Below are positions 1-12,695 of a stretch of 64,000 nucleotides of DNA, in pieces. Both the position numbers and the translations under genes were made by a program. The notes below the pieces were generated by a model. It saw only the letters and a list, made by a program, of their open reading frames with translations. It had not been told where the DNA came from and did not search any database. Positions within the stretch are counted from its first letter, which is position 1; every line of letters begins with the position of its first letter. This stretch comes from Girardinichthys multiradiatus (lineage: Eukaryota; Chordata; Actinopteri; Cyprinodontiformes; Goodeidae), in the NCBI RefSeq assembly GCF_021462225.1, contig NC_061805.1, forward strand, positions 31,141,958 through 31,205,957. Direction: 5' to 3'.

Positions 1-895
1 GTTCCAGAGATGTTCTATTGGGTTTAGGTCAGGGGTGTTTGGAGGCCAGTCAATGGTATCAATGCCTTCATCCTTCAGGAACTGTCTGCATTTTACAACA
101 AGAAGCTGGGGATCATCATGCATCAGGAGGAACCCAGGACGTACTTCACCAGCTAAGGGTCTAACAATGGGTCTAAGGGTGTCATCTCGATACCCAGCGG
201 GAGACAAGCTGCCATCATTTGTCCTGTACAGGTCTGTGCATCCCTCCATGGATATACCTCACCAGACCAACACTGACCCACCACCAAACTGATCATCCTG
301 AACAATGTTGCAGGCAGCATAACGCTCCCCACAGCTTCTTCAGACACCTTCACATCTGTCACATGATCTCAGAGTGAACCTGCTCTCATCTGTGAAATGA
401 ACAGGATGCCAGTACAAAACCTGACAATTCTGGTGTTCTCTGGCAAATCCCAGTCGAGCTCCATGGTGCTGGGCAGTTAGCACAGTGCCTACTAGAGGAC
501 ATCAGACCCACAGGCCACCCTCGTGAAATCTGATTCTAATGGTTTGGTCAGAGATTTTCACACCAGTGGCCCGAGGGAGGTCACTTTGTAGGACTCTGGC
601 AGTACTCATCCTGTTCCTTCTTGATACTGGTCCTGCTGATGGATGAAGGACCTCCAACGGCCCTGTCCAGCATTGTGAGAAAAACTGCCTATCTCTTGGA
701 ATCTCTTCCATGCTCTTGAGACTGTGCTGGGAGACACAGCAGACCCTTGACCCTTTGTAGTGTACAGGTATCGCCTCATGCTACCAGTAGTGACACTGAC
801 CCTGGTGAAATGCAAAACTACTGAAAAGCAGTCGAAAATAACGAGGAGAGAATAAATGTCTGTGGCCTCCACCTGCAAAACCATTCCTGTTGTTC
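1..895 (-). mobile_element. Degenerate Tc1-like DNA transposon in a pitpnm1 intron
   Basis: The minus strand encodes broken pieces of a Tc1/mariner transposase. The clearest, at 502-711, reads RRNRMSTARVLQSDL and then SDQTIRIRFHEGGL, the helix-turn-helix DNA-binding part of a family that is common in fish. The part toward position 1 matches the end of the catalytic domain of the same family, so the window edge cuts the element. Frames are interrupted by stops and indels and no intact transposase remains. It lies inside the intron before the first visible pitpnm1 exon. The right boundary is approximate. Confidence 0.8.
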
Positions 896-1036
896 GTGCA
901 GCATACATTGATCTTTGTAGTTGTAATTTGTCCGAGGGGTTTAAGTACTTTTGCAAGCCCTCTAAGTCACTTGACTTTGACTTTCCTATGTACATTTATA
1001 AGAAACACCTCTAACTTTTTTTTACTCAAACGACAG

Positions 1037-4000
1037 AATGTGACTGCCAACCATCGTGTGAACGACGCCGTGTTCACTGAAGACAGCCAGCAGGTCATCA
1101 CAGGTCGCTTCATGTACGGCCCTCTGGACATGGTGACTCTAGCTGGGGAGAAGGTAATCATACAAGCAGGGCAGCACAGAACCTGCTGCCAGAAACCTTT
1201 TTGTGTTCAAAGATCAAGTTTTTTTGTTTTGTTTTTTATAATTCTTGCACAGATCGACCTCCACATCATGACCCAGCCTCCATCAGGAGAGTGGGTGTAC
1301 TTCAACACACAAGTGACTCAAAGCAGTGGCCGCGTGTCTTTTAACATCGCAGAGGACAAGCGTCTGGGCATTGGAGTCTACCCTGTAAAAATGGTTGTCA
1401 GGTGACTTCATCTTCTTGAACTTTACACAGCAAACTGACTCTGTGTCATGATTTATTGTTGTGTTTCTGCCTTCTAAGCATCTTCCCAGGATGTTCAAAA
1501 CTGCAGATACCATCCTGCAACTTGGCAGGTCTTTCATTCTTTTTTTTTACCCTCCCCAGAGGCGACCACACGTTTGCAGACAGCTACCTGACTGTTGTTC
1601 CACGTGGCACAGAGTTTGTAGTGTTCAGCATTGACGGGTCGTTTGCTGCCAGCGTGTCAATCATGGGCAGCGATCCGAAAGTGAGGGCGGGAGCTGTGGA
1701 CGTCGTCAGGTATCTAAGTCATCCACTTCCTTTACCTCTAAGATTTTGTTAAAATAAAAAAAGAATAAAAAATATCACTTTGTATCCTCTGCTGTTTCAC
1801 TTCATCGCAGACACTGGCAGGATTTAGGTTATTTGATCATCTACGTGACTGGACGTCCAGACATGCAGAAGCAGCGGGTGGTGGCCTGGTTGTCTCAACA
1901 CAACTTCCCACATGGCATCGTCTCCTTCTGTGACGGATTAGTCCATGACCCTCTTAGACACAAGGCCAACTTCCTCAAAACCCTGACAGAGGTAAGAGGA
2001 GGGTGAATATACTGCAGGTCATCAAATTTGTTAGAGCCCTTCCACAGTAAACAGAAAACACAACTCTCTATAAAATCGGTTGAAACTTAGAAAGATTTAT
2101 ATCTCATTGTTTATTTCACATAGTTTCTTGAACCTTTTCCCTTTTTGTCATGTCAACCCAACAAGCTTCTGTGTATTTTGCTTTTTTGATGATGGACCAA
2201 CACAGTGCCTAATTGTGAAGTAAAAGGAAAAGGATCCACGGTTTTCCAGGTTCAAATAAAAAAGTATGACATCCATTAGTATCCCTTCCAGCAAGACTTT
2301 ATAAAAGCCTATTGGAGTATGTCTCCACCAGATTTCCACATTTAGAAGCTGAAATCTTTGCACATTCTTCTTGGCAGAACAGCTCAAGCCCAGTTAGATT
2401 GGATGGAGAGCGTCCTTTAGCAATAGTTTTCAAATCATGTCACCGATTCACAGTTGGGGTAGGTCTAGACTTTGACTTGGTCATTTCAGAATATGAATAT
2501 GCTTTAATCAAATTATTCCACAGTAGCTCTGCCTACCTTCAGCATAGAAGGTGAACCTCCACCCCAGTCTCTAGTCCTCTGCAGTCTTTCTTTCTTCTGC
2601 AGGCTTTTCTTAGTGTATTTTCATCCAACTTCCCTTTAACTCCAATCAGAATTCCTGTCCCTGCTAGAGGAATGCATCCCCACAGCATGATGCTGCCACC
2701 ACCATGTGCAGAACTCATGTACAGTCCTCATAGGTCCCTCCTAACTACATATTGCTGAGAATATGCGTCATAGAGAATCTGCAAGAACTGCAGCTCTGGG
2801 AGAGAGAACACATTTGTCTGTTCTTGTGGAGTACATATAGGCCTCAATGTCATCAGATTCTCCCACCTGAGCTGTAGGTCCCTTCAGCTCCTCCAGAGTT
2901 AATGTGAGTCTTTCAGCTGCTTCGCTGATTAATGTTCTCCCTGCCCAGCCTGACAACTGAGCTCTCTGAGATGTTTAATGGTTGGGATATTGTTTTATAA
3001 ACTAACCCTGAAACTTCTCCAGTTGTCTCCCTCACATGTCTCCTTGATGCTGTTTGTTCACTGATGAGGCCTTCATGGTACAGCTGAATTTATACTGAGA
3101 ATAAATTACACAGAGGTGGACTCTACTTATAAATTAGTCTATTTATTTATATTAAGTTTTGGAGGCAAATGGTTGCACTGGATTTTATTTAGGGGTCTCA
3201 GAGTGAAAAGAACCAACTTCATTCTGCAGATTCTTAAGATTTATATTTGTAGATATTTTGAGAATAATGTATTCTTTCACTTATTTCATGTAGTTATGAC
3301 CTTCTTTGTGTTGTTCCATCACAAAAACACATTAAACGTAATTTTTGTTACACAGCAAAATATGAAAAGGTTTAAGGGTGTGAATACTTTTGCAAGACTG
3401 TGTATATTTCAACCGTGGAGAAAAACCAGAAAGGACATTTTGTTTTCTAATTTAAAAAGAAAATCAGTTCTCTTCTGTCTGTGGACTGATTTCAGTCTAA
3501 CGTGAAGATCTTTGCTGGATACGGATCGACCAAAGACATCTCCGTCTACACCTCCATTGGCATTTCTTCTTCTCAAATATACATCGTCGGCAGACCCTCG
3601 AAGAAGATGCAGAACCAGTGCCAGGTATCACTCAGTCAGAGGCTCTTAAAGCAGGCCGATCTAATACTTCACCTTCTAAAGCCAATTAATATTTAATGTA
3701 AAAGCTTAAAGCAAGATTTATCAAATTACCTTTCTCTTTAGATGAAATTTCCCTCTCCTCTGATCCTCTCCACAGTTCATCACAGAGGGGTATGCGGCCC
3801 ATTTGTCCCAGCTGGAGTACCACCACCGCTCTCGGCCTGCCAAGTCCAGCACTGCACGCATGGTCCTGCGTAAGGGAAGCTTCGGCCTGGGCGCAAACAG
3901 CGACTTCCTGAGGAAAAGAAACCACCTGCTGCGCACCATCTCCTCCCAGCCGGCCCCCAGCTCACCGAAAGAGAGCGTCCACAACAGGCCCGAGCGCACG

Positions 4001-4159
4001 CAAAGCCAGTCGGACAGCGAGCGGCTGGAGCGGGAGCGGCTGGATCGGACCCACAGCCATGGCCCGGTAGCGACGCAGCGCAGCATGAGCATCACTGCGA
4101 GCTGCTGGGGCCGCAGCAGCAGCACCAAGCTGGAGCCGTTCCCTTTTAACCCCAAATGA
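1037..4159 (+). CDS. pitpnm1: PITPNM1-like membrane-associated phosphatidylinositol transfer protein, C-terminal exons (partial)
   Basis: Six exons give the last 369 residues: 1037-1153, 1253-1401, 1560-1709, 1811-1991, 3496-3624 and 3776-4159 (stop TGA). All junctions are AG/GT and phases agree. The segment covers the end of the DDHD-linked region and the LNS2 domain (SIDGSFAAS, VTGRPDMQKQR, YGSTKD). In this family LNS2 binds phosphatidic acid, and the full protein exchanges phosphatidylinositol for phosphatidic acid at ER-plasma membrane contacts. The N-terminal PITP domain lies outside the window. The serine/arginine-rich tail with RTQSQSD and RSMSITASCWGR resembles PITPNM1 more than PITPNM2 or PITPNM3, as I remember those proteins. 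The 1.5-kb intron between the fourth and fifth exons is filled by a Tc1 copy. Family assignment is very safe; the paralogue is likely but not proven. Confidence 0.93.
2115..3403 (-). mobile_element. Degenerate Tc1-like transposon in pitpnm1 intron
   Basis: This fills most of the 1992-3495 intron. Read on the minus strand, around 2690 it gives the transposase signature HGGGSIMLW, and around 2400-2440 a remnant of the region after the last catalytic residue. The right end has the GTATGAATACTTTTGCAAG-type terminus of this fish family in slightly mutated form (3390-3403), and the left end near 2115 carries the matching opposite terminus. Many stops and deletions show an old copy. Confidence 0.75.
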
Positions 4160-5665
4160 GATTACAGAGATAGGAGGATGAACGCACAGACAGAAAAGCT
4201 GCAAGTTTGGGATCTGGTGCTACAGACCACTTATCAGCAACAATTTCAGTGGAGTCTCTGGCAGTTTCTTCTTTTTTTGTTATCGTTTTAAAACTTGACA
4301 AATCCTTCTGAAACAACATGTTACATAAACAGAAATAATTCGTATTGTAGGAATCTAAATGTTTACTTTTGTTCAGTGTATATTTTTCAGTCATAAACAC
4401 AAGGTCAGAACTCCTCCAACAGCCTGCTAAAGCCAACCTGGTTACGCAATTAAGCTTCTCCTCAACATTATGATACTGCTTTAGCTGACAGATGTGGCTA
4501 ATGCAAGCACAGACACGGCAACAGAGCTGCAGATTTATGCATCAGCCCTTTTATTCTGTAAATCTTTAAAAGCAGACCTGAGACTTGACTAACACCGGAC
4601 TGAGTGCATTTATAAAGAAAAAAATAGTGTTAATAATTTATCAACAATTCATAAAAACGAATCTAAGCCAAACAGAAATGATTTAAACACTCTTCTAAAA
4701 CAGCCAAGACTAAAGGTTTTACACTCCACTAAGAATCAAACTGAACGTCACGCAGAGAAAACTCTGAACTGGCCCTTTAATTATGGTTAAAGCCTAGTTT
4801 TTACTGCACCTGATGTTTGACTCAACTTTAGGAAAAACTTCGTCTCGACAGCAAAGGTGCCAAAGTAAGCAACGTAGAACAATACGATGCATCTGAGCAG
4901 AGGATCATATAAAGCTCTCCTGTGTATAAACTAATGGAATAAATTGTGTAAGTATATTGTTAAAACGCCTGAATGAGGCCTGTACATAATTGTTACATTA
5001 CAGTGCAGATCTGGTATCTGGTCCACTGAAGACCAGGTTAAAGTGTCTTCTTTACTATGAGAGTGATATGATTGATAATCACTGCTATTTAATAATATAG
5101 CTATGTTAAAATTCATTGATTTTTGTGAACAAAGATGTGTTTTGAGATTACTCTTTTTTGCTATGTTGTGCATTTTCTCTTCAAACTTGAGTTTCAGCAG
5201 CAAAACAAATGCAGAAATCCTTGCCTGGCACAGTATTGTATTTTTATCATTTTACCTTGCAGATCACCAGAGTTGTATCAGAACTATTATCTTGTGTCAT
5301 ATATAGTATGTTTGATATTAGGCATTTTTGGAAGTTTTAGATTTTGGCTTTTTTTTGTCCAGGTTATTACTGAGCTGTAAATGAGGCATTGAATGTGCTC
5401 TTAAATATTCCCTCCCTACGTCATTGTCTCCCTCTCTGTTCTCTGCTGCACTTTTAGAGGAAGACAAAGCGCCACGTTGTGGAAATTAGAAACTCAGAGC
5501 TGAGACTTGCTTTATGATGTTTGCTATTTATTTCTTAAGTTTGGTAAATTTTCATGGCTTTTTTATTTTTTAATATGATTACTTGTCCTACTCGAGTAAT
5601 CTCCACACTTATTGCCACGTTTGGTAAAGATTTGTAAAAAAAACAAAAACAAAAGTGCAATAAAT
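4160..5665 (+). other. Probable 3'UTR of pitpnm1
   Basis: AT-rich sequence with no convincing ORF follows the pitpnm1 stop codon. The best poly(A) signal I see is AATAAA at 5659-5664, but earlier A-rich signals could be used. No repeat family was recognised here. Confidence 0.45.
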
Positions 5666-5879
5666 TCATTGTTTATTCCAGAAGCATAATCTCACACTGG
5701 AAAAATTTGAAATCTCCAACCTGTAAGTTCAATACATTTTCTTTCATTGTCGGGGAAAAATCCCTTGTTAAGAAATGTTTGTTTTGTACAAAATCACCCA
5801 AACTACACTTATATGCAACAACAAGTCCTTATAATTAATCCTTCACATCTTTTAGGGAAATCAGGGTTTATTGACACTT

Positions 5880-6420
5880 ACGATGTGATCTGATACTGAG
5901 GCCTAATTCTCTTAAGTCACTTTTCACAATGGGAAAAACAGGAGAACATGGCATTCAACTAATGTTTGATCTTCATAAATCAAAATGTGGCTATAGACAA
6001 AGAGCTACTTGCCCATATTTATGCCAGGAAAAAAGGCTTTTCTTTTCTACCTTTTGCTAAAAGGATAAATGTGTAGAAAAAAAGTACCTTTTCCCACTGT
6101 TAGGGTAGAGGATCTGTGATGCTGCGGGTTGTTTTTTTTTTTCAAATGCCCTTGGAGCATTAGAGTGTATAGCATCATGAACTATTTGAAATATAGGACA
6201 AATAAAAATCTGGTGGCCTCTACAAAAAAATGGAAAATGAGTTAACACTGCTTCTTTAAGCATAATAGTTGAAAACATCTTCGCAAAGCAACGCAGAAAT
6301 GGTTCACCAGACACAAAATCCACCTTCTTTTATGGTCAGATTAGCCCCGGACCGAGATCCTGTAGAAAACCTGCATGGTGAGCTGAAAGTGGGCATAAGA
6401 GACAGATTTATCTAAGGCAA
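5880..6420 (+). mobile_element. Very degenerate Tc1-like transposase remnant
   Basis: Around 6335-6400 the plus strand reads PDRDPVENLHGELK, a mutated form of the Tc1 motif SPDLNPIENLW that carries the last catalytic glutamate. The sequence before it is consistent with a decayed transposase body in the same orientation. Ends were not found. It sits in the spacer between the convergent pitpnm1 and arl6ip4 genes. Confidence 0.5.
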
Positions 6421-7344
6421 ATAGTCAGGGGGTCTTTGCTCTGCATGCGCTGACCTTGTGAGAAGTTCTGTCCAGTTAGTAAAATATAACTTATTGGTAT
6501 TTATCGGAGTAACAATTAGTGTATGATATTTCTCAATTTAGGATTTTTTTTTTTTTCCACCACTGTGGATAAATGTGCTCAAATTACAGGTTTGATTAGT
6601 GTGAGAACATTCTGCTGCCGCTGTAAAGGATGGATTTATGTCAAAGCCTTTTATGCCTCTCTCCCAGGAGCTGCAATAAGTGTGGAGCCCAGTATAACAG
6701 GCATGTTTAGAGCTGACTGCAGTGGACCAATATTAACTCAAATGTAAGGGAAAGTGTGCAATACTGTTCAGAAGCACCGCTGGATCAAACAGTCATCAGT
6801 GCACTGACAATCAGTCACCCCTGGCACATATTTTAGACATCCAACTGCAGAGGGTTTACCTCACCAGGTAAATCTCTGCCCTAAATGCACAGGTGCACAT
6901 TTTACAGTGTGGAGATTTCTCACAATAAAGTGGCTCTGGCCTGATAAATGTATCGAATGTTACGGTTGGATTCTTTCTGTGGAAATGCTCGGTTTATGTT
7001 GTGGTTTTGGTGCTTCAAGCACAGAGGCATCTATTCGCAGTCAACTGTCAGCACAGCAGAGCACGGTACAGTTTAATAAAACATGTCTGCAATAAAACCC
7101 AGGTTCATTAAGATGAAAAATTCACTGAAAAGTAAATAGTTTGTTCAGTTATTTCTCACGGTTCGATGCGTTTCTGAAACATAATACAACACGAAGCTCA
7201 GTGAGGCTGGAAAATTGTCTGCCGTGTTATTTAACTCTGATGAAAGGCTGCCCCTCTGTTTAGACCCGCTCACCATTTGTTTACGCCCAGATGCCATTAG
7301 AATGACCGACTTTCTTTTTCCAATGCATAAGGAGGCTATAATAA

Positions 7345-7520
7345 TCAGGGTTGTCCAGCCCTAGTCCAGTGTCCTGCATTTGATAGATGTGTCCTTGATC
7401 CAACACAGCTGATTGAAAAGGAAGAAATGCCTCCTCAGACGGTTGCACACAAACCATTCCTTTGAATCAGGTGTGTTTCATCCAGTGACGGTTCTCACAT
7501 CAATGGCGTCCTGGGCTTGC
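7345..7520. mobile_element. Fragment of a hAT-type MITE
   Basis: The segment from CAGGGTTGTCCAGCCCTAGT through GAATCAGGTGTGTTTCATCC follows the pattern of a short palindromic non-autonomous element common in fish. A better preserved copy is at 32010-32250. Only part remains here and there is no coding content. Confidence 0.5.
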
Positions 7521-8339
7521 CCACCTCTGCCATCCTCCTAACCAATTAAAATGCAAGAAAATATCTGAGATTATGGTGCAGGATAAAATGCAGCACAATC
7601 CTGCAGAAAGCCTGTAATCTAATCTCTTATTCTCAGCAGCAGGCAGCGAAACACCTACGGTCCGAAGGTACTTCTGTTTCACCAACATGTATATTTCTCT
7701 TTATAGATAAACTGACAAATGTAAGAATTATCCAGGTCACAGATCTCGTGGGATTTTATTTCATCCTATTCATTCCTTGTAATTTTATGAAGTGGGTATA
7801 AAGATAATATAAAGAACTAACTTTTTTTTTTGGACTTTTTTCTATTCAAAATATCACGAATCAGTGTAATTCAAAAAAGGGTTTCACGCAGAAATATGTC
7901 AAATAGAGCAAGTTTGGTGCCGACTAAATTCCGGTTGCAGCCGTTAGTTTTAACTTGTGACCCTTACAGCAAACTACTGCTCTTAACTGTACCCACAGAT
8001 CCAATCATGTACAGCACTGTGGAAAAGTCCTGAAACAAAACTTTGAGCTTTGCTTTAAATGGCAATAGTTTCTTTAAAGAGTAGTCTGAGCAATGGTCTT
8101 TCTAGGTTTTCTTCAGGTCATGGACGTTTATGACCTTCAATAAGCTTCATACTCTGGGTCTCGTACTGGACCCTTTGACATATTTCTGTTTAAGAAGGTT
8201 TTAGCAATTAAAAATACATAACCTGCAAGGTGTCATTTCCTTTCCTTGGTGGTATTATTATCCATACAAAGAAATTCTTTAGTGACCTTTAAAAACAAGT
8301 TTAATTTTATTCAGAATTTTCCCTGATCTTTACAGGATT

Positions 8340-8985
8340 AAATTACTGTATACATACAGGTTCAAATATACATCGACACCCCCACTAATAACTGGATGAA
8401 TGTTCAGCTTTTTGCAGTCATCAGCAAGCTACTGGGATATTTCTGGATGCATATTAGGCCTCTCTTATTATAAGAATTGGTAGAACTCATTTTAATTGAC
8501 TGGTATTCCAGGTATTGACGTTGCTTTTAATATACTCCACCCTTTTCCAAGTGAGGTTTAGGGCGTTCTAGAAGCGCTATGTGAGGCTGCTTTATCCTTA
8601 AAAAACTGTTTTGTTGTTTGTTTGGGTTCACCGTCCTCCTGGTCCAGGTTTCAATCTATTTTTTAGGGGAAGATGAAGAATTTCAAGGTTTTCCTCCTCC
8701 TTTATTGCTCTTTACACTCTACGCAACGCACCAGTACCAATGGTAGTGAAACTGGCCCTCAGCATGATGCTACAACCACCATGCTTCACAGTTAGTACAG
8801 TTTTGACCATCAAATGCTTCTTCAGAGGATTTTCTGGCTTTTCCACGTTGGCATCTGTAAATTTCAGTCGTGCCTGAAAAGGTGTGTCTTTCTTGGTCAG
8901 AACCCAATAAGTCCATGTTGATGTTAAACTGGACAAGGCAGCCTAATGATTTTCTGGGATGACCCTGACCTTATCTCAGGCAAAA
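8340..8985 (-). mobile_element. Degenerate Tc1-like transposon
   Basis: On the minus strand, 8712-8936 reads STWTYWVLTKKDTPFQARLK followed by VKHGGCSIML, recognisable as the middle of a Tc1 transposase with the HGGGSIMLW motif mutated at one glycine. The flanking sequence to about 8340 continues the same decayed element. No intact ORF remains and termini were not defined. Confidence 0.6.
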
Positions 8986-9118
8986 GTATGTGTTCTGATA
9001 TAATCAGTGTCAACTGTAGAAATATCAATCAATTTTAATTAGGAAAGGCCCTTAAAAAAAAGGCAAATTTTCCCCACTTTTTACAGAGTTTGGCAACACA
9101 AAGTCCAGGTAGCGTGCA

Positions 9119-9346
9119 GTGAACTTAGACGACTCGGGTATTTTTGATTCGATTTGGACACCTGACCGTACGGCACTTATCACAGCAGAACATTTTGCTA
9201 AATTTATAATCCAAGCTTTATTCCAGGCGATAGAGGCTATAGATGCAGCAGTTAAAACAAAAAACACAAATAAATTCACTCCGTCTCATCTGGTGGACCA
9301 AGGACAGTGGGTTCTGATCAGGAATGGTGCAGAGGTTGAGTCCTGA
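9119..9346 (+). other. Orphan 75-codon ORF of unknown origin
   Basis: I do not recognise this ORF. The plus-strand reading has a balanced, protein-like composition (for example ALITAEHFAKFIIQALF and DQGQWVLIRNGAE), unlike the AT-rich junk around it. It has no clear start context and no obvious splice sites, and it ends at TGA in front of AT-rich sequence. Two similar stretches with ATAGGCCAG occur after it, at about 9362-9379 and 9495-9513. It may be a remnant of an unrecognised mobile element or chance. Its frame is open for 228 bases only. Confidence 0.2.
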
Positions 9347-9767
9347 TCCACCGGGTCTATAGACCAAATTATAGGCCAGTTATTTTTTAAGAACATTTTT
9401 CCATTTTGAGGTTTCTTTTTTTAATACTTACCCAGACCTGAAATATGAGAAAAACAAATTCCAGACTTGTTAGGACCCCACAGGGACCCTGTGGACCTGA
9501 TTTATAGGCCAGAGTTTAATTGTCTTAAAAAAGACGCTTGGATAAAGGTTGGATATAAAGATTGGCTTGAAAATGTCCAAGGCAAAAAAAAAAAAACTAG
9601 AAATACTGAATATATATAACGTAGGAAAACTTAATGACACAAATAATATAAGAAAGTCAGGCTCCTTTAACAAGAAAAAAACTATTAAAAAAATCAGATT
9701 CAAAAACCAAAAAATGGATGTAAAATGTGTTTCGCGTAACATACAAACATTGAATAACTGAATCTGA

Positions 9768-9773
9768 TTTATT
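9768..9773 (-). terminator. Candidate poly(A) signal of arl6ip4
   Basis: TTTATT on the plus strand is AATAAA on the minus strand, 222 bases beyond the arl6ip4 stop codon. It is the nearest canonical signal downstream and would give a short 3'UTR. Confidence 0.4.
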
Positions 9774-9994
9774 ATGTTTCATATTTAGTATAAATTACAG
9801 TTTGCTTCTGTGTGATGTAAAATGATGAAACCTGCAGCCATAATTCAAACATACATTTAAACTGTGAAAATCTTTACAAGATATTTAAAAGAATCAGAAT
9901 GACTCAGAAACGAACAGGAAGTAAACGGTCTGGGTCTTTTCTTCTGAAGGTCTCAGCAGTTTGGAAAATTTCACTGAAGCTGTGTAGATATCTT

Positions 9995-12631
9995 CTACCT
10001 GTTCATTCCCAGTTTTCTCTGGAAGGCATTACCATCTCCCATTGTTGCTTGCTAAGGGATAAAACAGAGATGTTTGCCATCCAGCTAACAGCAACAATGT
10101 GTTCTTCACATAGACTAATGATCTTCTGCTTACCTTGTTGATCTCTTTGTGTCTGTCTCGGGTCACTATCTCCTCAATGATCTCTCCTTCTCCTCTCATC
10201 AACCTGGAAGAAAGAAAGTCAAACATCTGCAAATGGGAATGTTTTATTTCATGGTTGTTAAGCCACAGTTAATCCTCTGTCAGACCTGGTTCTTCCTGTT
10301 TCAGGGTCCACCACCCTGCGGATCACGCTCTGCCTGGCCTCGTACTCCTCCTTAGTTAGAGGTCTCTTAGTGGCGAGCCGGGCCTTCTGCTCATCGGTCA
10401 TGACTGGGGAACACAATGGACCGAAAAAGGTTCAACGGATCGAGAAATCAATTTGTGGAGTTCAGGTTCTAAACAAGTGTGGAACCGTACAGAACTGAGA
10501 AAAGATTTAGAACACAAAATAATCTTATTTGCTTAGACATGATCATATGTTTATGTTTGTTATTTATCAGTGCAAAAAAGAGTTTTAACAGCACTCTAAA
10601 CCAAATTTATAATTGTTTCATTTAATCACTTATGAAACAAAACGTAATAAACAAATGTATGTATTCTAACTGAGGAAAAGGTTAGAACACCCTACCTCCT
10701 AATAGCAAGTCTCACCCCCTTCGGCTGCAGTATGTCTTCTTGTAGCTTCTTGTAGTTACTAACACAGTCTGAGGGAAGATGGCCCACTCCTTCAGCTGTG
10801 AGGAGATGTTTAAGAGGTTTCTTGCATGTGCAGCCTGTTTCAAGTCACCTCCACAGCCTCTCAATGAGCTCACGATCTGTGTCTTAGCCCTGGACTTTGC
10901 GTTTAGCATTTTCCTCATCACCCTCCGATCGACCGAAAAACCGGTAGTGGACTCTATGATAGCGAGCTGGTCAGGTCCATCCAAACCATGAGATTATTTT
11001 TGTTGAATGCTGAATTTGGTTAACGCCCAACAGGTTCCCTGTTCTGGTCTCTAAATAATTTAGTTTTAGACTCCTCTCTCCAGAGACTATTATTCAAGAA
11101 GTTGTTTTTTGTTAAACTTTAGACTGGCCTTCATGTTTTTCTTCAAAATGTACAGTAAGTCTTCTAATCTTGTGAGCCTGATGTGATACACCAGTGTGTA
11201 ATTTTTAGTGGGAATGCAAGCGGCGTTGCCCTAATTTATTCAACTTCAGGAAATATTTATTACATTTATCAGATGTTTTTATTTCCTTCAGCTGTATTGT
11301 TATTGTATATTACTTGACATTTTCTGTATTGTTTAAATTAATATTAAATATCCATATGTTTAAAACACACGCCATTTCTTAGGTGTCCTTATTTTTCACG
11401 GGACTGTAGATGGGCATCCTTCAGATTAATATAAAAGGAAACATCATAAATATGGAGGTTGATAAGGATGTTTAAATGTTTCAAAAAGTAAACATTGGAC
11501 ATATTTAATTATGACAGCTGTAATAATAGTTTTAAAGCAGGATTACTGATAGAACTAAGATTATAAGCAGTTTTTATATATATTTTTAGGTCGCCCAAAG
11601 GTCATCTTCATGAGTGGTAATATTTAAGTCACCGCAAGCGGTCCACAGTCCACTTATTTCTTTTAACTTGAAATCCTCTTGAATTCACTCTGCCTCAGAG
11701 ACTCAAACTCTTTTCAATGTGTTTGTTTTTTTTTCTTTAACAGCCGATTTTATAATCAAAGTTGGTCTAATACTGTATCTCTTATCTAACAACCGATTTA
11801 TTACTGCTGAGCTTCAATTTTTTCCATGTGAATTTCAAATTTCCCATTGTTCACTGAACACCACATTGACGGAAATAATCAGAACAAAAAAAAAACTAAA
11901 TATTCATCATACTTTAAAAATCGAACCAGATGAATCTGTTCCAGTCAGGTAACTGGAAAAGATTCATGTTTGTCCTTCTGGTCTCTAAAACCAGCTGCTG
12001 GGACCACGAGACGAAGAAGAAGATACAGTTTTTAATTTGTTGAACATGCCACATATATCTCACCCCTGTGTGAGGTCTCACCTGGCCCCAGCTCCTCCTC
12101 CTCCTCTTCCTCTTCTTGCTTCTGCATCACATCCAGGTAGGAGGAAGGTTTCACTACTGGAGTCTGCAGCGTCTCTGCGTCTTTCTTCAGCTTCTTCAGC
12201 TTCTTTTTCTCCTTTTTCCTCTGTTTCTTCAGCTTGGCCTTCTGCTTCTTCAGCTTCTTCTTCCTGGCTTTGCTCTTCTTCCTCTTTCTCCTCTCATCGC
12301 TTGAGGAGGAAGAAGATGAAGAGGAAGAAGAGGAGGAGGAGGCGGTAGATGATGAAGATGAAGAGCGCGCCCTCCGCCTCTTTCGTAGCTCTTTTCCATC
12401 TGAGGAGAAACACATATTCAGGATCCTTAAAAGCTCTCTGACAGGTTTTCAATGAACAAACCAGTCCCAACCTGTCTTCTTCTTCTTCTTCTTCTTGAGA
12501 GAGGTTTTCTTAGCCGACCTGCTCCTGCTGGAAGAGGAAGAGGAGGCGGAGGAGGAAGAAGACCGTCCGCGTTTCTTTTTCTGTGTTTTTTTCTCTCTAG
12601 CATTTTTCTCCGATGATGTGCTGCGATTCAT
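9995..12631 (-). CDS. arl6ip4: ADP-ribosylation factor-like 6 interacting protein 4 (SRp25-like)
   Basis: Five exons on the minus strand: 12472-12631, 12082-12399, 10286-10403, 10134-10203 and 9995-10051. They total 723 bases, giving 240 aa. The first half is low complexity: Ser runs followed by Lys/Arg-rich stretches, as expected for a nuclear SR-like protein that affects splice-site choice. The diagnostic C-terminus is present: [32 protein letters not shown], then [17 protein letters not shown] and [11 protein letters not shown]. The start ATG at 12631 is the first in the open frame and is followed by [10 protein letters not shown]. The final exon, which is only 19 codons including the stop, was found from the conserved QAT-GDG-AF pattern. 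Intron 2 (10404-12081) holds repeat sequence. Identification rests on the C-terminal block and is strong. Confidence 0.93.
10480..11410. repeat. Probable decayed DNA transposon in arl6ip4 intron 2
   Basis: This intronic stretch runs from AAAAGGTTAGAACACCC-like sequence to TTATTTTTCACGGGACTGTA, resembling the ends of a fish DNA transposon family. Its middle has the look of an old, reversed transposase region but no motif I can defend. Boundaries and family are uncertain. Confidence 0.35.
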
Positions 12632-12674
12632 CTCGGAAACACAAGTTGTTTACAGATAAAGGCTGCGTTGCAGG

Positions 12675-12695
12675 AAACGCGTTCCGGAAGTCTGC
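12675..12695. promoter_or_regulatory. ETS-type site in the arl6ip4 promoter
   Basis: TTCCGGAAG at 12682-12690, a palindromic ETS/GABP-like core, lies about 50 bases upstream of the arl6ip4 start codon in a locally GC-richer patch. Such sites are typical of TATA-less housekeeping promoters. No TATA box is visible. Confidence 0.45.

Noticed and set aside
3721..4204. Minus-strand ORFs opposite the last pitpnm1 exon
   Set aside because: The plus strand is a conserved, correctly spliced terminal exon; the opposite frames have no support.
12037..12455. Plus-strand ORFs of 60-103 aa over arl6ip4
   Set aside because: They are antisense shadows of the Ser/Lys/Glu-rich exon 2 and have no start context or homology.
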